Assembly: GCF_003182595.1 (NCBI RefSeq)
Contig: NZ_PDNZ01000004.1
Span: forward strand, 271,322-335,321
Origin: Prosthecochloris marina
GTDB lineage: Bacteria > Bacteroidota > Chlorobiia > Chlorobiales > Chlorobiaceae
Reading direction: 5' to 3'
Length of the DNA stretch: 64,000 nt
Part shown: positions 57,368 to 64,000 of the stretch, one piece after another
Position numbering within the stretch: the stretch's first letter is position 1
Layout: each line of letters starts with the position of its first letter
Notes under the pieces: model-generated
Database searches by the model: none
What the model was told of the DNA's origin: nothing
What the model saw: the letters and a program-made list of their open reading frames with translations, nothing else
Program-made: the position numbers and the translations under genes

Positions 57368-58596
57368 ATGTTTTTCAACCCCTGTTTTATATCATCTATC
57401 AAATCTTCCCAATCCTCTATACCGGCCGAAAGCCTCAGCATATTCTCGGCAATACCCATGTCCAAACGTTCCTCTACAGTGTACTCACCGAATATCGTCG
57501 AGGCAGGGTGTATGATCAGGCTTTTATTATCGTTGAGGTTCGTTGCCTTTCTAATAATCGCAAGGCTGTCGATAAAGCGAAAGCACTGTGCTCTATCTTC
57601 GAGCTCAAAGGAAACCAACCCGCCAAACAATCCCCTGAACTGCACAGAAGCAGCTGCATGATGCTTCGATTCCGGTAACCCCGGATAATTGACAGCTTTC
57701 ACTTCAGGTTGTCCTGCAAGAAACCGTGCAATCGTCATTGCATTATCTGAACTTTGCCGGACGCGCAATGCCAAGGTTTCCAGACCGAGAGTGTTCAGCC
57801 AGGCATGATGCGGTGCCATACAGGAACCGCAGTTTCTGAAAACCTCTCTGCGAAGTTTTGCAAGGAAAGCAAACTGCCCGTACTGACCGCTAAGCGGAGA
57901 AACTTTCGGTGATTGGCCCCAGTCGAACAAACCGTTATCGATAATGACACCTCCAACCCCCGTTGCACCACCTGAAATATACTTGGTTGTTGAAACCACC
58001 TCCACCGCAACCCCGTAATCTCTGGAACGGAACAGAAAAGGCGTTGTCAACGTACCATCGAGCACAAGAGGAACCCCGAACTTCTCAGCGCAACCTGAAA
58101 CAACGGAAAAGTCGACAACTTCAAGCTGAGGATTGGTTATCGACTCGAGATACAACGCCCGGGTATGTTCATCGATCTTACTTTCGATGGAACCAGGGTC
58201 GCTCATATCGGCATACCGTACTTCAAGCCCCCAATCCTTCAAGGTCTTCTCGAACAACGATATGGTGTTTCCGAACAGGTGCCGGCTTGACACGATATTG
58301 CTCCCGGCAGAACAAAGAGTCAAAATAACGTTCGTTATGGCAGCCATACCGGATGAAACGGCAATAACACCACGTGAATCAGTCAACACCCGCATTTTTG
58401 TTTCGAAATCCTCTACTGTCGGATTGGATATCCTGCTGTAGGTATGTGCAGGTAGCTTTCCCTCGAAAGCCTGCTGAATCTCGCTGGCATTATCGAACTC
58501 AAATGCAACGGAATCATACAGGGGAGGACGTAGCGATCCGTGTACATCCTTTTTAGGATACCTCGTGTGTAAAACCTTCGTGGTGAAACCTTTCAT
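57364..58596 (-). CDS. metY: O-acetylhomoserine sulfhydrylase-like PLP enzyme
   Basis: 410 residues of the Cys/Met metabolism PLP family. TYSRISNPTVEDFE, SSGMAAITNVI (cofactor phosphate), LVLDGTLTTPFL and VSTTKYISGG with the PLP-binding Lys. It replaces the acetyl or similar group of activated homoserine with sulfur. Its position between a ThiS-like carrier and the MoeB-like enzyme says that the sulfur donor is a protein thiocarboxylate rather than free sulfide, as described for Wolinella. Starts inside the carrier's stop (ATGA). Confidence 0.92.
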   Translation of the reverse strand: MKGFTTKVLHTRYPKKDVHGSLRPPLYDSVAFEFDNASEIQQAFEGKLPAHTYSRISNPTVEDFETKMRVLTDSRGVIAVSSGMAAITNVILTLCSAGSNIVSSRHLFGNTISLFEKTLKDWGLEVRYADMSDPGSIESKIDEHTRALYLESITNPQLEVVDFSVVSGCAEKFGVPLVLDGTLTTPFLFRSRDYGVAVEVVSTTKYISGGATGVGGVIIDNGLFDWGQSPKVSPLSGQYGQFAFLAKLRREVFRNCGSCMAPHHAWLNTLGLETLALRVRQSSDNAMTIARFLAGQPEVKAVNYPGLPESKHHAAASVQFRGLFGGLVSFELEDRAQCFRFIDSLAIIRKATNLNDNKSLIIHPASTIFGEYTVEERLDMGIAENMLRLSAGIEDWEDLIDDIKQGLKNI

Positions 58597-58808
58597 TCAG
58601 AACAGCCTCCTCCCATGAAGTATAAAAAATCAACTTCATCACCATCTCTGACAACTTTGGAATCAAAAGCATCCCGTTCAAGGAAATCACCATTGATCTG
58701 AACGGAAACCATGTCCGGCATTTCTACGCCCTGAAGAGCGAGCAACTCGGTTACCGTCATGGTTTCCGAAGTCAGTTCTTTCTTTTCACCGTTTATCGTC
58801 AGTTTCAT
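58593..58808 (-). CDS. ThiS/MoaD-like sulfur-carrier protein (HcyS-like)
   Basis: 71 residues with the beta-grasp pattern MKLTINGEKKEL...VSVQINGDFLERD...VVRDGDEVDFLYFMGGG. The end is GGGCSE: three residues follow the Gly that must be free for thiocarboxylate formation, which explains the JAMM protease in the same operon. Next to metY, so it serves homocysteine rather than thiamine or molybdopterin. Starts 4 bases after cysK. Confidence 0.9.
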   Translation of the reverse strand: MKLTINGEKKELTSETMTVTELLALQGVEMPDMVSVQINGDFLERDAFDSKVVRDGDEVDFLYFMGGGCSE

Positions 58809-58812
58809 AGTT

Positions 58813-59745
58813 TTATTTATTTATAGCTACACTCAAATACCTTTCTCCTGTATCGGGAAACAATGTTACAATCACAGCGTTTTCCAATCCTTTGTTCTTT
58901 ATGTACTTCGCCGTTCCGCAAGCAGCAGCCCCTGATGAAATACCGGCGAGTATTCCTTCTTCATGGGCAATCCGTCGCATCCACTCCATCGCTTCACCAT
59001 CCGTTACCGTAACCACGTCATCTACCAGCTCTTTCTCCATGATGGAGGGAATAAACCCTGCACCAATTCCCTGTATTACATGCGGCCCGGGAGGTTCACC
59101 ACTCAAGGCCGCACAGTTTGCCGGCTCGACAGCGACAACCTTCGTTGTCGGCCGTTTTTGCTTGACTTTACGGGCAATCCCGGTTATAGTCCCTCCTGTC
59201 CCTACTCCGGCAACGATCACATCGACTTTCTCATCGGTATCCCGCAGTATTTCAACCGCGGTTGTTTTCTCATGAACCTCAACGTTCGAAAGGTTGTCAA
59301 ACTGGCGGACAAGAAAAGAGTCATTCAGGGAAGCATGTAATTCTTCCGCCCTTGCGATTGCACCCTCCATTCCAAGGTGCGCCGGAGTAAGCTCGACATC
59401 AGCCCCGAAAAAAGCCAACAGCTTTCTTCTTTCAATACTCATCGAATCAGGCATAACCACAATCAACCTGTGCTTTCTGATAGCGGCAATGAACGCAAGG
59501 GCAATGCCGGTATTCCCGCTCGTGGCCTCGATTATCGTCCCTTCAGGGCCAAGTTTACCGCTCTCAACAGCGTTGTCGATCATGGCCAGTGCTGCCCGAT
59601 CTTTTACCGATCCACAGGGATTGTACTGCTCAAGTTTTGCGAGAACCATATTCCTGTTTCCAAAAAGCCGGTCCAACGTCACAAGAGGCGTCTCTCCAAC
59701 AAGTGCCGTTATGTCATTTACGTATTGCACAACCTTTTTAATCAT
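58813..59745 (-). CDS. cysK: cysteine synthase (O-acetylserine sulfhydrylase)
   Basis: 310 residues. YNPCGSVKDRAAL holds the PLP Lys, EATSGNTGIALAF the substrate loop, GVGTGGTITGIARK the PLP phosphate loop, and GISSGAAACG the last active-site block. It makes cysteine from O-acetylserine and sulfide. In Firmicutes CysK also acts as partner of the Rrf2 repressor CymR; here an Rrf2 gene lies directly upstream, 78 bases away. Confidence 0.95.
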   Translation of the reverse strand: MIKKVVQYVNDITALVGETPLVTLDRLFGNRNMVLAKLEQYNPCGSVKDRAALAMIDNAVESGKLGPEGTIIEATSGNTGIALAFIAAIRKHRLIVVMPDSMSIERRKLLAFFGADVELTPAHLGMEGAIARAEELHASLNDSFLVRQFDNLSNVEVHEKTTAVEILRDTDEKVDVIVAGVGTGGTITGIARKVKQKRPTTKVVAVEPANCAALSGEPPGPHVIQGIGAGFIPSIMEKELVDDVVTVTDGEAMEWMRRIAHEEGILAGISSGAAACGTAKYIKNKGLENAVIVTLFPDTGERYLSVAINK

Positions 59746-59823
59746 TTAGAGTTACAGGCAGTCTATACACCAATAAATCAAAACCATGAAAGCAGGGTAT
59801 ACTACCAACCAACAGAAGCGCCT

Positions 59824-60234
59824 TCAGATATAGTAGATCCGTTTTTCAGCGTATCTTTTTTCCTGCTCGAGGAGCTCCTCGAGAGAAATGGAAAAATGCT
59901 CCCTGATATGGTCCTCGAGATTGCCGAAAACCTGCTCCACCGCATTGGTATCATATTGTGAAACAATGCCGAGCGGCCCTTCGAGAGCTTCGAGAATCGA
60001 AAAAACGGTAAGATTTCGTGGACTATCGAAAAGCTCATATCCGCCTTTATTGCCCCGAACACTTTTCACCAATCCGTTTTTCACCAACCGGTTGAAAATC
60101 TGTTCCAGATAATTTTTCGGAATGCCTCTCTGTTCAACAATCTGCCGTATCTGCAACCGGTCCTTGCCGAAACTATCCGCCAGATCAAGCATTGCTGCCA
60201 ATCCATAATGTGCTTTTGCACTCAATGAAAACAT
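59824..60234 (-). CDS. Rrf2-family repressor of the sulfur cluster (CymR-like)
   Basis: 136 residues from the ATG at 60234. Winged helix with LSAKAHYGLAAMLDLA, IPKNYLEQIFNRLVKNGLVKS (recognition part) and RGNKGGYEL wing. There is no Cys in the protein, so it cannot carry an Fe-S cluster like IscR; this resembles CymR, which senses O-acetylserine through CysK. It is the first gene of the run and likely represses itself and cysK onward. Confidence 0.9.
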   Translation of the reverse strand: MFSLSAKAHYGLAAMLDLADSFGKDRLQIRQIVEQRGIPKNYLEQIFNRLVKNGLVKSVRGNKGGYELFDSPRNLTVFSILEALEGPLGIVSQYDTNAVEQVFGNLEDHIREHFSISLEELLEQEKRYAEKRIYYI

Positions 60235-60243
60235 AACCAACTA

Positions 60244-60297
60244 TCTTGACTTTGTTTTATAGGTTAAATAAATAAAAATCAGGTGAAATAGTCAAGA
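60244..60297 (-). promoter_or_regulatory. promoter/operator region of the Rrf2-cysK run
   Basis: TCTTGACT (60244-60251) and AGTCAAGA (60290-60297) are perfect 8-bp inverted arms 38 bases apart, 10 bases from the Rrf2 start codon. On the minus strand the distal arm supplies TTGACT as a possible -35, with an AT-rich TTTATT at the right distance. A dimeric repressor may bridge both arms. Confidence 0.45.
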
Positions 60298-60618
60298 ATA
60301 TTCATAAAAGAAAAGCCTCGAATGCAAATCGGCAGCGTAAAAGGCCTCATAAAACCGTTCGCAGGAAACCTCGATCAACCTGCCACTATACGAGCAGGCC
60401 TTTACCAAGAAAGAAAGGGTAACGGATAGAAAATTTTTTATTTAGGAAAATTACTCTATAATTAGTAGCGAAAGTTGACCATACCCTCTTCTCCTGTCAT
60501 AGATTGTTAATAGTTGCGATGATGCAGGAAAGAGCAATTTGGAGAGATTTCTACCGGTTTTGGACAGAACATACATTTGAAACCGATCAATTCAGACGAA
60601 ACAGCAGAGAACGAAACG
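60298..60618. other. intergenic with ndh promoter
   Basis: About 320 bases between the Rrf2 gene and ndh, which diverge. TATAAT at 60457-60462 is a good -10 for ndh with only a T-run in -35 position. No ORF of note. Confidence 0.4.
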
Positions 60619-61905
60619 ATGAAGCATGTCGTGATCGTTGGTGGCGGCTTCGCCGGTATCAACGCAGCAAAAGAACTTGGGAACAGACGTGATATCAGGA
60701 TCACCCTTATCGACAGAAAAAACTACCACCTGTTCCAACCGCTCCTCTACCAGGTTGCCATGTCGGCTCTTGGGGCTGGTGATGTTGCGGAACCGCTGAG
60801 GAACATGCTCTCCAAGTATAAAAACATCACTGTGTTCAAAGGTTCGGTCGAGAATGTCGATATGGAAAAAAAAATACTTCTGACCGACTTCGGTGAAATA
60901 TCATATGACTATCTGATCCTCGCATGCGGTGTCAAACACCATTATTTCGGCCATGACGAGTGGGAAGAACATGCCCCCGGCCTGAAAATCATTGCCCAGG
61001 CAACCGAAATACGACGGAGGATCATGGAGGCCTACGAAGCGGCGGAAAGAACTGTAGACCCTGTTGAACGCAAGAAACTTCTCACGTTCGTCGTTGTTGG
61101 CGGTGGACCAACCGGCGTCGAGCTTGCCGGATCGATCGGTGAGATGAGCCGTTTTACACTCTCCAAATACTACAAACATATCGATCCGAAGCTCACGAGA
61201 ATATTTATTGTCGAAGCAGCACCGAGGATTCTCGGTTCATTTTCTCCGAAGCTCGCCAGTAAAGCGACCAGAGCTCTCGAACAGCTGGGAGTACAGGTAT
61301 GGACAAACAGCATGGTGACCGATGTCGATGCAAACGGCGTTCAGATCGGCAACGAACGTATAGAAGCAGCGACGGTGCTTTGGGCTGCAGGTGTCAGAGC
61401 GATAGAAATCGGTGGGAAAATGGGAGTGGAAACCGATCGTTCTGGACGAATTGTTGTTGAAGAAGACCTCAGCATATCCGGCTACCCGGAAGTGTTCGTA
61501 GGAGGTGATCAGGCACATTTTGCCCATCATACGGACGACCCGCTTCCCGGTATGGCTCCAGTGGCATCACAGCAGGGACGAACCATAGGAAAAAATATCC
61601 TCAACGAAGTCAAGGGTCGAACAAGAAAACCGTTCCGTTACAAAGACAAAGGACAGATGGCCACGATTGGCCGCAACAAGGCAATCGTGGAAATCGGAAA
61701 TTTCAAGTTTTTCGGAAGTTTTGCATGGTTTACTTGGCTGTTGGTGCACATCTACTATCTCACTACGTTCAAGCATCGGGTTTTCGTATTGCTGCAGTGG
61801 GGTTGGTCCTACTTTACATTCGGCCATGGTGCACGTCTTATCGTCAACAAGGAATGGCGGTTCTATCCGGATCAAAAAAAGGTTAACGTCGAAGAAGAGA
61901 GCTGA
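60619..61905 (+). CDS. ndh: type II NADH:quinone oxidoreductase (NDH-2)
   Basis: 428 residues from the ATG at 60619 (an in-frame TTG 14 codons upstream is less likely). FAD site HVVIVGGGFAGINAAKEL, second Rossmann site FVVVGGGPTGVELAGSI for NADH, and FVGGDQAHF for FAD. The quinone-side block PVASQQGRTIGKNI is followed by a hydrophobic amphipathic C-terminus (FAWFTWLLVHIYYLTTFKHR, then HGARLI) that anchors it to the membrane. Transfers electrons from NADH to menaquinone without proton pumping. Confidence 0.95.
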   Translation: MKHVVIVGGGFAGINAAKELGNRRDIRITLIDRKNYHLFQPLLYQVAMSALGAGDVAEPLRNMLSKYKNITVFKGSVENVDMEKKILLTDFGEISYDYLILACGVKHHYFGHDEWEEHAPGLKIIAQATEIRRRIMEAYEAAERTVDPVERKKLLTFVVVGGGPTGVELAGSIGEMSRFTLSKYYKHIDPKLTRIFIVEAAPRILGSFSPKLASKATRALEQLGVQVWTNSMVTDVDANGVQIGNERIEAATVLWAAGVRAIEIGGKMGVETDRSGRIVVEEDLSISGYPEVFVGGDQAHFAHHTDDPLPGMAPVASQQGRTIGKNILNEVKGRTRKPFRYKDKGQMATIGRNKAIVEIGNFKFFGSFAWFTWLLVHIYYLTTFKHRVFVLLQWGWSYFTFGHGARLIVNKEWRFYPDQKKVNVEEES

Positions 61906-61908
61906 TAG

Positions 61909-62136
61909 ATGCTATCGAAATGGGAAAGAACGGCAATGTTCGACAATTGCAAGCCAAAGGATGTGATACAATTGCTTTCATCGGTTATATTTCTTGGATT
62001 AGCGTCTTATATAGCTTTTTTCCTTGAAGTTCCGAACGGAGTACCACGCCAGGATCTATACATGATCGCCGCCTTGACAGGCAGTTACGGAATATGGAAA
62101 CTGTGGAAAAGCATTTCAGGCTGCCGTTCAAAGTGA
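61909..62136 (+). CDS. small membrane protein behind ndh
   Basis: 75 residues, starting 3 bases after the ndh stop. Two hydrophobic segments (about 20-40 and 51-65) suggest two short membrane helices. No family recognised. Its tight spacing points to translation with ndh and perhaps a role in anchoring it. Confidence 0.6.
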   Translation: MLSKWERTAMFDNCKPKDVIQLLSSVIFLGLASYIAFFLEVPNGVPRQDLYMIAALTGSYGIWKLWKSISGCRSK

Positions 62137-62208
62137 GTTTACAATACAACGTGAAACCTTTTGGACAATGAACAGTTTGTCAAAAAGGTCAAAATATCAA
62201 GTGGTTTT

Positions 62209-63402
62209 ATGGTTTGCGAAATAAATAAAGAAACGGAGAAACAACTGTTTTTTCATAACTACTCACGCCTGCCTCTTGCCATAACTCATGGCGAGGGCAC
62301 TTATCTTTATAGCTCCGATGGATCACGTTACCTCGACATGATCTCGGGTATCGGGGTTAATGCGCTCGGCTACGGTGACAAGAGAGTTGTCAATGCAATC
62401 ACAGAACAGGCGCAAAAGATCATTCATGCATCGAATCTTTTCATGCTCGAACCCCAATTCAAACTTGCAGGAAAGCTTCTTGAAATCTCGGGACTGTCAA
62501 AGGTTTTTTTCGCCAACAGCGGCACAGAGGCAATTGAGGCCGCGATAAAGCTCTCGAGAAAATGGGCTCACTTGTCGGGCAGCATTGATAAAAAAGAAAT
62601 CGTCTCCCTTTCAAACTGCTTTCACGGCAGAACCTACGGAGCGATGTCTTTGACGGCCAAGGCGAAATATCTTGAAGGTTACGATCCTCTTCTCCCCGGG
62701 ATGGCGAATGTTTCATTCAATGACGTCGATAACCTGAAAGCAACTGTGAGCGATAGCACAGCTGCCGTATTTGTCGAGTTCATTCAAGGCGAAGGGGGAA
62801 TTCACAAGATTTCTTCCGAATTTATCGATACCCTGAAAACACTTCGGGAAAAACACGATTTTTTGCTTGTCGCCGATGAAATCCAGGCTGGTTGTGGCAG
62901 AACCGGTAAGTTTTTCAGTTACATGCACTTCGATATCGAACCAGATCTGATCTGTCTTGCTAAACCGCTCGGCGGTGGCTTGCCGCTGTCTGCCGTTATC
63001 GGCAACAGCAAAGTCAAGAACGTTTTTGCAGCAGGCAATCATGGCACGACTTTTGGTGGTAATCCGGTAGCATGTGCAGCAGGGTTGGCGCTAATCAACG
63101 CTATTTATGATGATCATCTCATGGAACAAGCTTCCGCAACCGGAAAGCTTATGAGACAAGCGTTTGAAGCACTCGGCGAGAAATATTCCCAAATACGTGA
63201 AATTCGCCAATATGGCCTGATGATCGGCATAACCGTTAAACGTGAAGCCTCATATTATGTTCAGGAGGCATTGAAAAGAAAGGTCCTCGTCAACGCAACG
63301 AGCGGCGATGTAGTCAGACTTCTTCCTCCCCTGACCACAAGCCGCGAAGAAGCACAACAGTGTATCGATTGTCTCGATGAAATCTTCAGTGAAGAAACCT
63401 AA
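62209..63402 (+). CDS. argD: acetylornithine/class III aminotransferase
   Basis: About 397 residues from the ATG at 62209; a TTG at 62161 would add 16 residues that the family does not need. PLP enzyme of class [21 protein letters not shown] (phosphate site), [33 protein letters not shown] (Asp stacked on PLP) and [17 protein letters not shown] with the PLP Lys. [17 protein letters not shown] follows. Motifs fit ArgD in arginine synthesis; related succinylornithine or ornithine aminotransferases cannot be fully excluded. Confidence 0.9.
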   Translation: MVCEINKETEKQLFFHNYSRLPLAITHGEGTYLYSSDGSRYLDMISGIGVNALGYGDKRVVNAITEQAQKIIHASNLFMLEPQFKLAGKLLEISGLSKVFFANSGTEAIEAAIKLSRKWAHLSGSIDKKEIVSLSNCFHGRTYGAMSLTAKAKYLEGYDPLLPGMANVSFNDVDNLKATVSDSTAAVFVEFIQGEGGIHKISSEFIDTLKTLREKHDFLLVADEIQAGCGRTGKFFSYMHFDIEPDLICLAKPLGGGLPLSAVIGNSKVKNVFAAGNHGTTFGGNPVACAAGLALINAIYDDHLMEQASATGKLMRQAFEALGEKYSQIREIRQYGLMIGITVKREASYYVQEALKRKVLVNATSGDVVRLLPPLTTSREEAQQCIDCLDEIFSEET

Positions 63403-63616
63403 GAGCACCAAAAGCGGAAAAATTCCGATGCCGCTGGAAAAGATCAACTACTTTTTCATCGGTATCGGAATCGCCGTTATAGCTTTCAGTTACACCACGA
63501 TGTATCTTGAAGAAAATAGCGCAAACGGTTTTTTTTCTCTCTACGTCAGTCCAGTACTACTGGTCGGAGCGTATGCATGGATACTTTTCGCATTGCTTTA
63601 CAGGAAAAAAGCCTGA
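63377..63616 (+). CDS. DUF3098 small membrane protein
   Basis: 79 residues overlapping the end of argD by 26 bases. [21 protein letters not shown] and a second hydrophobic segment [18 protein letters not shown] are the two helices of DUF3098, a family of Bacteroidota/Chlorobiota membrane proteins often located near ftsX or undecaprenyl-diphosphatase genes. Function unknown. Confidence 0.82.
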   Translation: MKSSVKKPKSTKSGKIPMPLEKINYFFIGIGIAVIAFSYTTMYLEENSANGFFSLYVSPVLLVGAYAWILFALLYRKKA

Positions 63617-63626
63617 TTTTTTTCCA

Positions 63627-64000
63627 TTACCGCAACGTGAAGCGTATCGGCACAGCCAACCATACTTTGATCGGAGAACCATTCTGAATACCTGGCGAAT
63701 ACGTTGATTTCATAACACATTCAATCGCAGCTTTATCAAAGATCGTCTGATCAGAGGGAACTCGTTTCATAATCTGCGCCTTGATCGGCTCGCCCTTCTC
63801 TGAAATCAGGACACTGACAAACACCTTCCCCTCGATGCCCGCATGGCGTGCCATTTCCGGATATCTCGGTTCTTTTTTCCTGAGGAATGACGGCATGATT
63901 TCACACGGCACGAATACAGGACCGTCCCCGATACCGCCCTCGACACCCTGTGGCTGATGAATCGCCTTTCTGATCTCCTGCTGCGTCGCGAGCGTCTGTT
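63627..64000 (-). CDS. TonB-like energy transducer, C-terminal part (runs off the right edge)
   Basis: The frame is open from the window edge to the stop at 63627 (about 124 residues seen). The C-terminal TonB domain is shown by [52 protein letters not shown] and VWLAVPIRF. The N-terminal anchor and proline-rich spacer lie outside. It would couple the inner-membrane proton gradient to outer-membrane receptors. Confidence 0.9.
   Translation of the reverse strand, partial: QTLATQQEIRKAIHQPQGVEGGIGDGPVFVPCEIMPSFLRKKEPRYPEMARHAGIEGKVFVSVLISEKGEPIKAQIMKRVPSDQTIFDKAAIECVMKSTYSPGIQNGSPIKVWLAVPIRFTLR

Overview
The window reads as a chromosomal segment of a green sulfur bacterium (Chlorobiota; Chlorobium or Prosthecochloris-like). 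The reasons are a BciB-type divinyl chlorophyllide reductase next to a chlorophyll b reductase-like SDR, a small protein resembling chlorosome envelope proteins, an oxygen-independent HemN, TusA/DsrE sulfur-trafficking proteins, sucC of the (reductive) TCA cycle, and Bacteroidota/Chlorobiota-specific families such as DUF3098. The genus is an inference. No rRNA or CRISPR was seen; there is one tRNA (Val-GAC).

Layout. 1-3.4 kb: the 5' part of ileS (type 2, with a swapped GxHH signature), a chlorosome-like small protein, a lipoprotein and an exported protein. 3.9-11.3 kb: a minus-strand run with a lipoprotein, a periplasmic arylsulfatase, two beta-barrel proteins and an octaheme-TPR cytochrome. 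12.1-22.5 kb: an unusual biosynthetic-looking locus. It holds a BKACE-GNAT fusion coupled to a cyanophycin-synthetase-like ATP-grasp ligase on the plus strand. On the minus strand lies a tightly overlapping operon of a second such ligase, a radical SAM/SPASM enzyme, a GT2, a nucleoside phosphorylase-like protein and an SDR, followed by a frameshifted choloylglycine-hydrolase-family gene. This is the best candidate for an undescribed system.

23-32.6 kb: accessory DNA. It contains hipBA, a DUF4282 protein, decayed remnants of an AbiEii toxin, an IS3-family element, a single integron-type gene cassette with a recognisable attC site but no integrase, a truncated RteC-like gene, and a 4-kb segment bounded by a perfect 40-bp duplication of the 3' end of tRNA-Val. 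That segment carries an AbiE-type toxin-antitoxin pair, a cytochrome c/DUF4405 pair and a resolvase scrap.

32.6-64 kb: core genome. A gltB-gltD-DUF4404-clpX operon comes first, then gpmA, a nitronate monooxygenase-like gene, tadA, sucC, bciB facing a NOL/NYC1-like SDR, an ABC-F ATPase, a nitroreductase, a uridine-kinase-like protein, hemN and purE. These are followed by an eight-gene sulfur-assimilation cluster (Rrf2 regulator, cysK, sulfur carrier, metY, MoeB-like, JAMM protease, DsrE-like, TusA). That cluster matches protein-thiocarboxylate-dependent homocysteine synthesis. Type II NADH dehydrogenase, argD, a DUF3098 protein and a partial TonB gene close the window.
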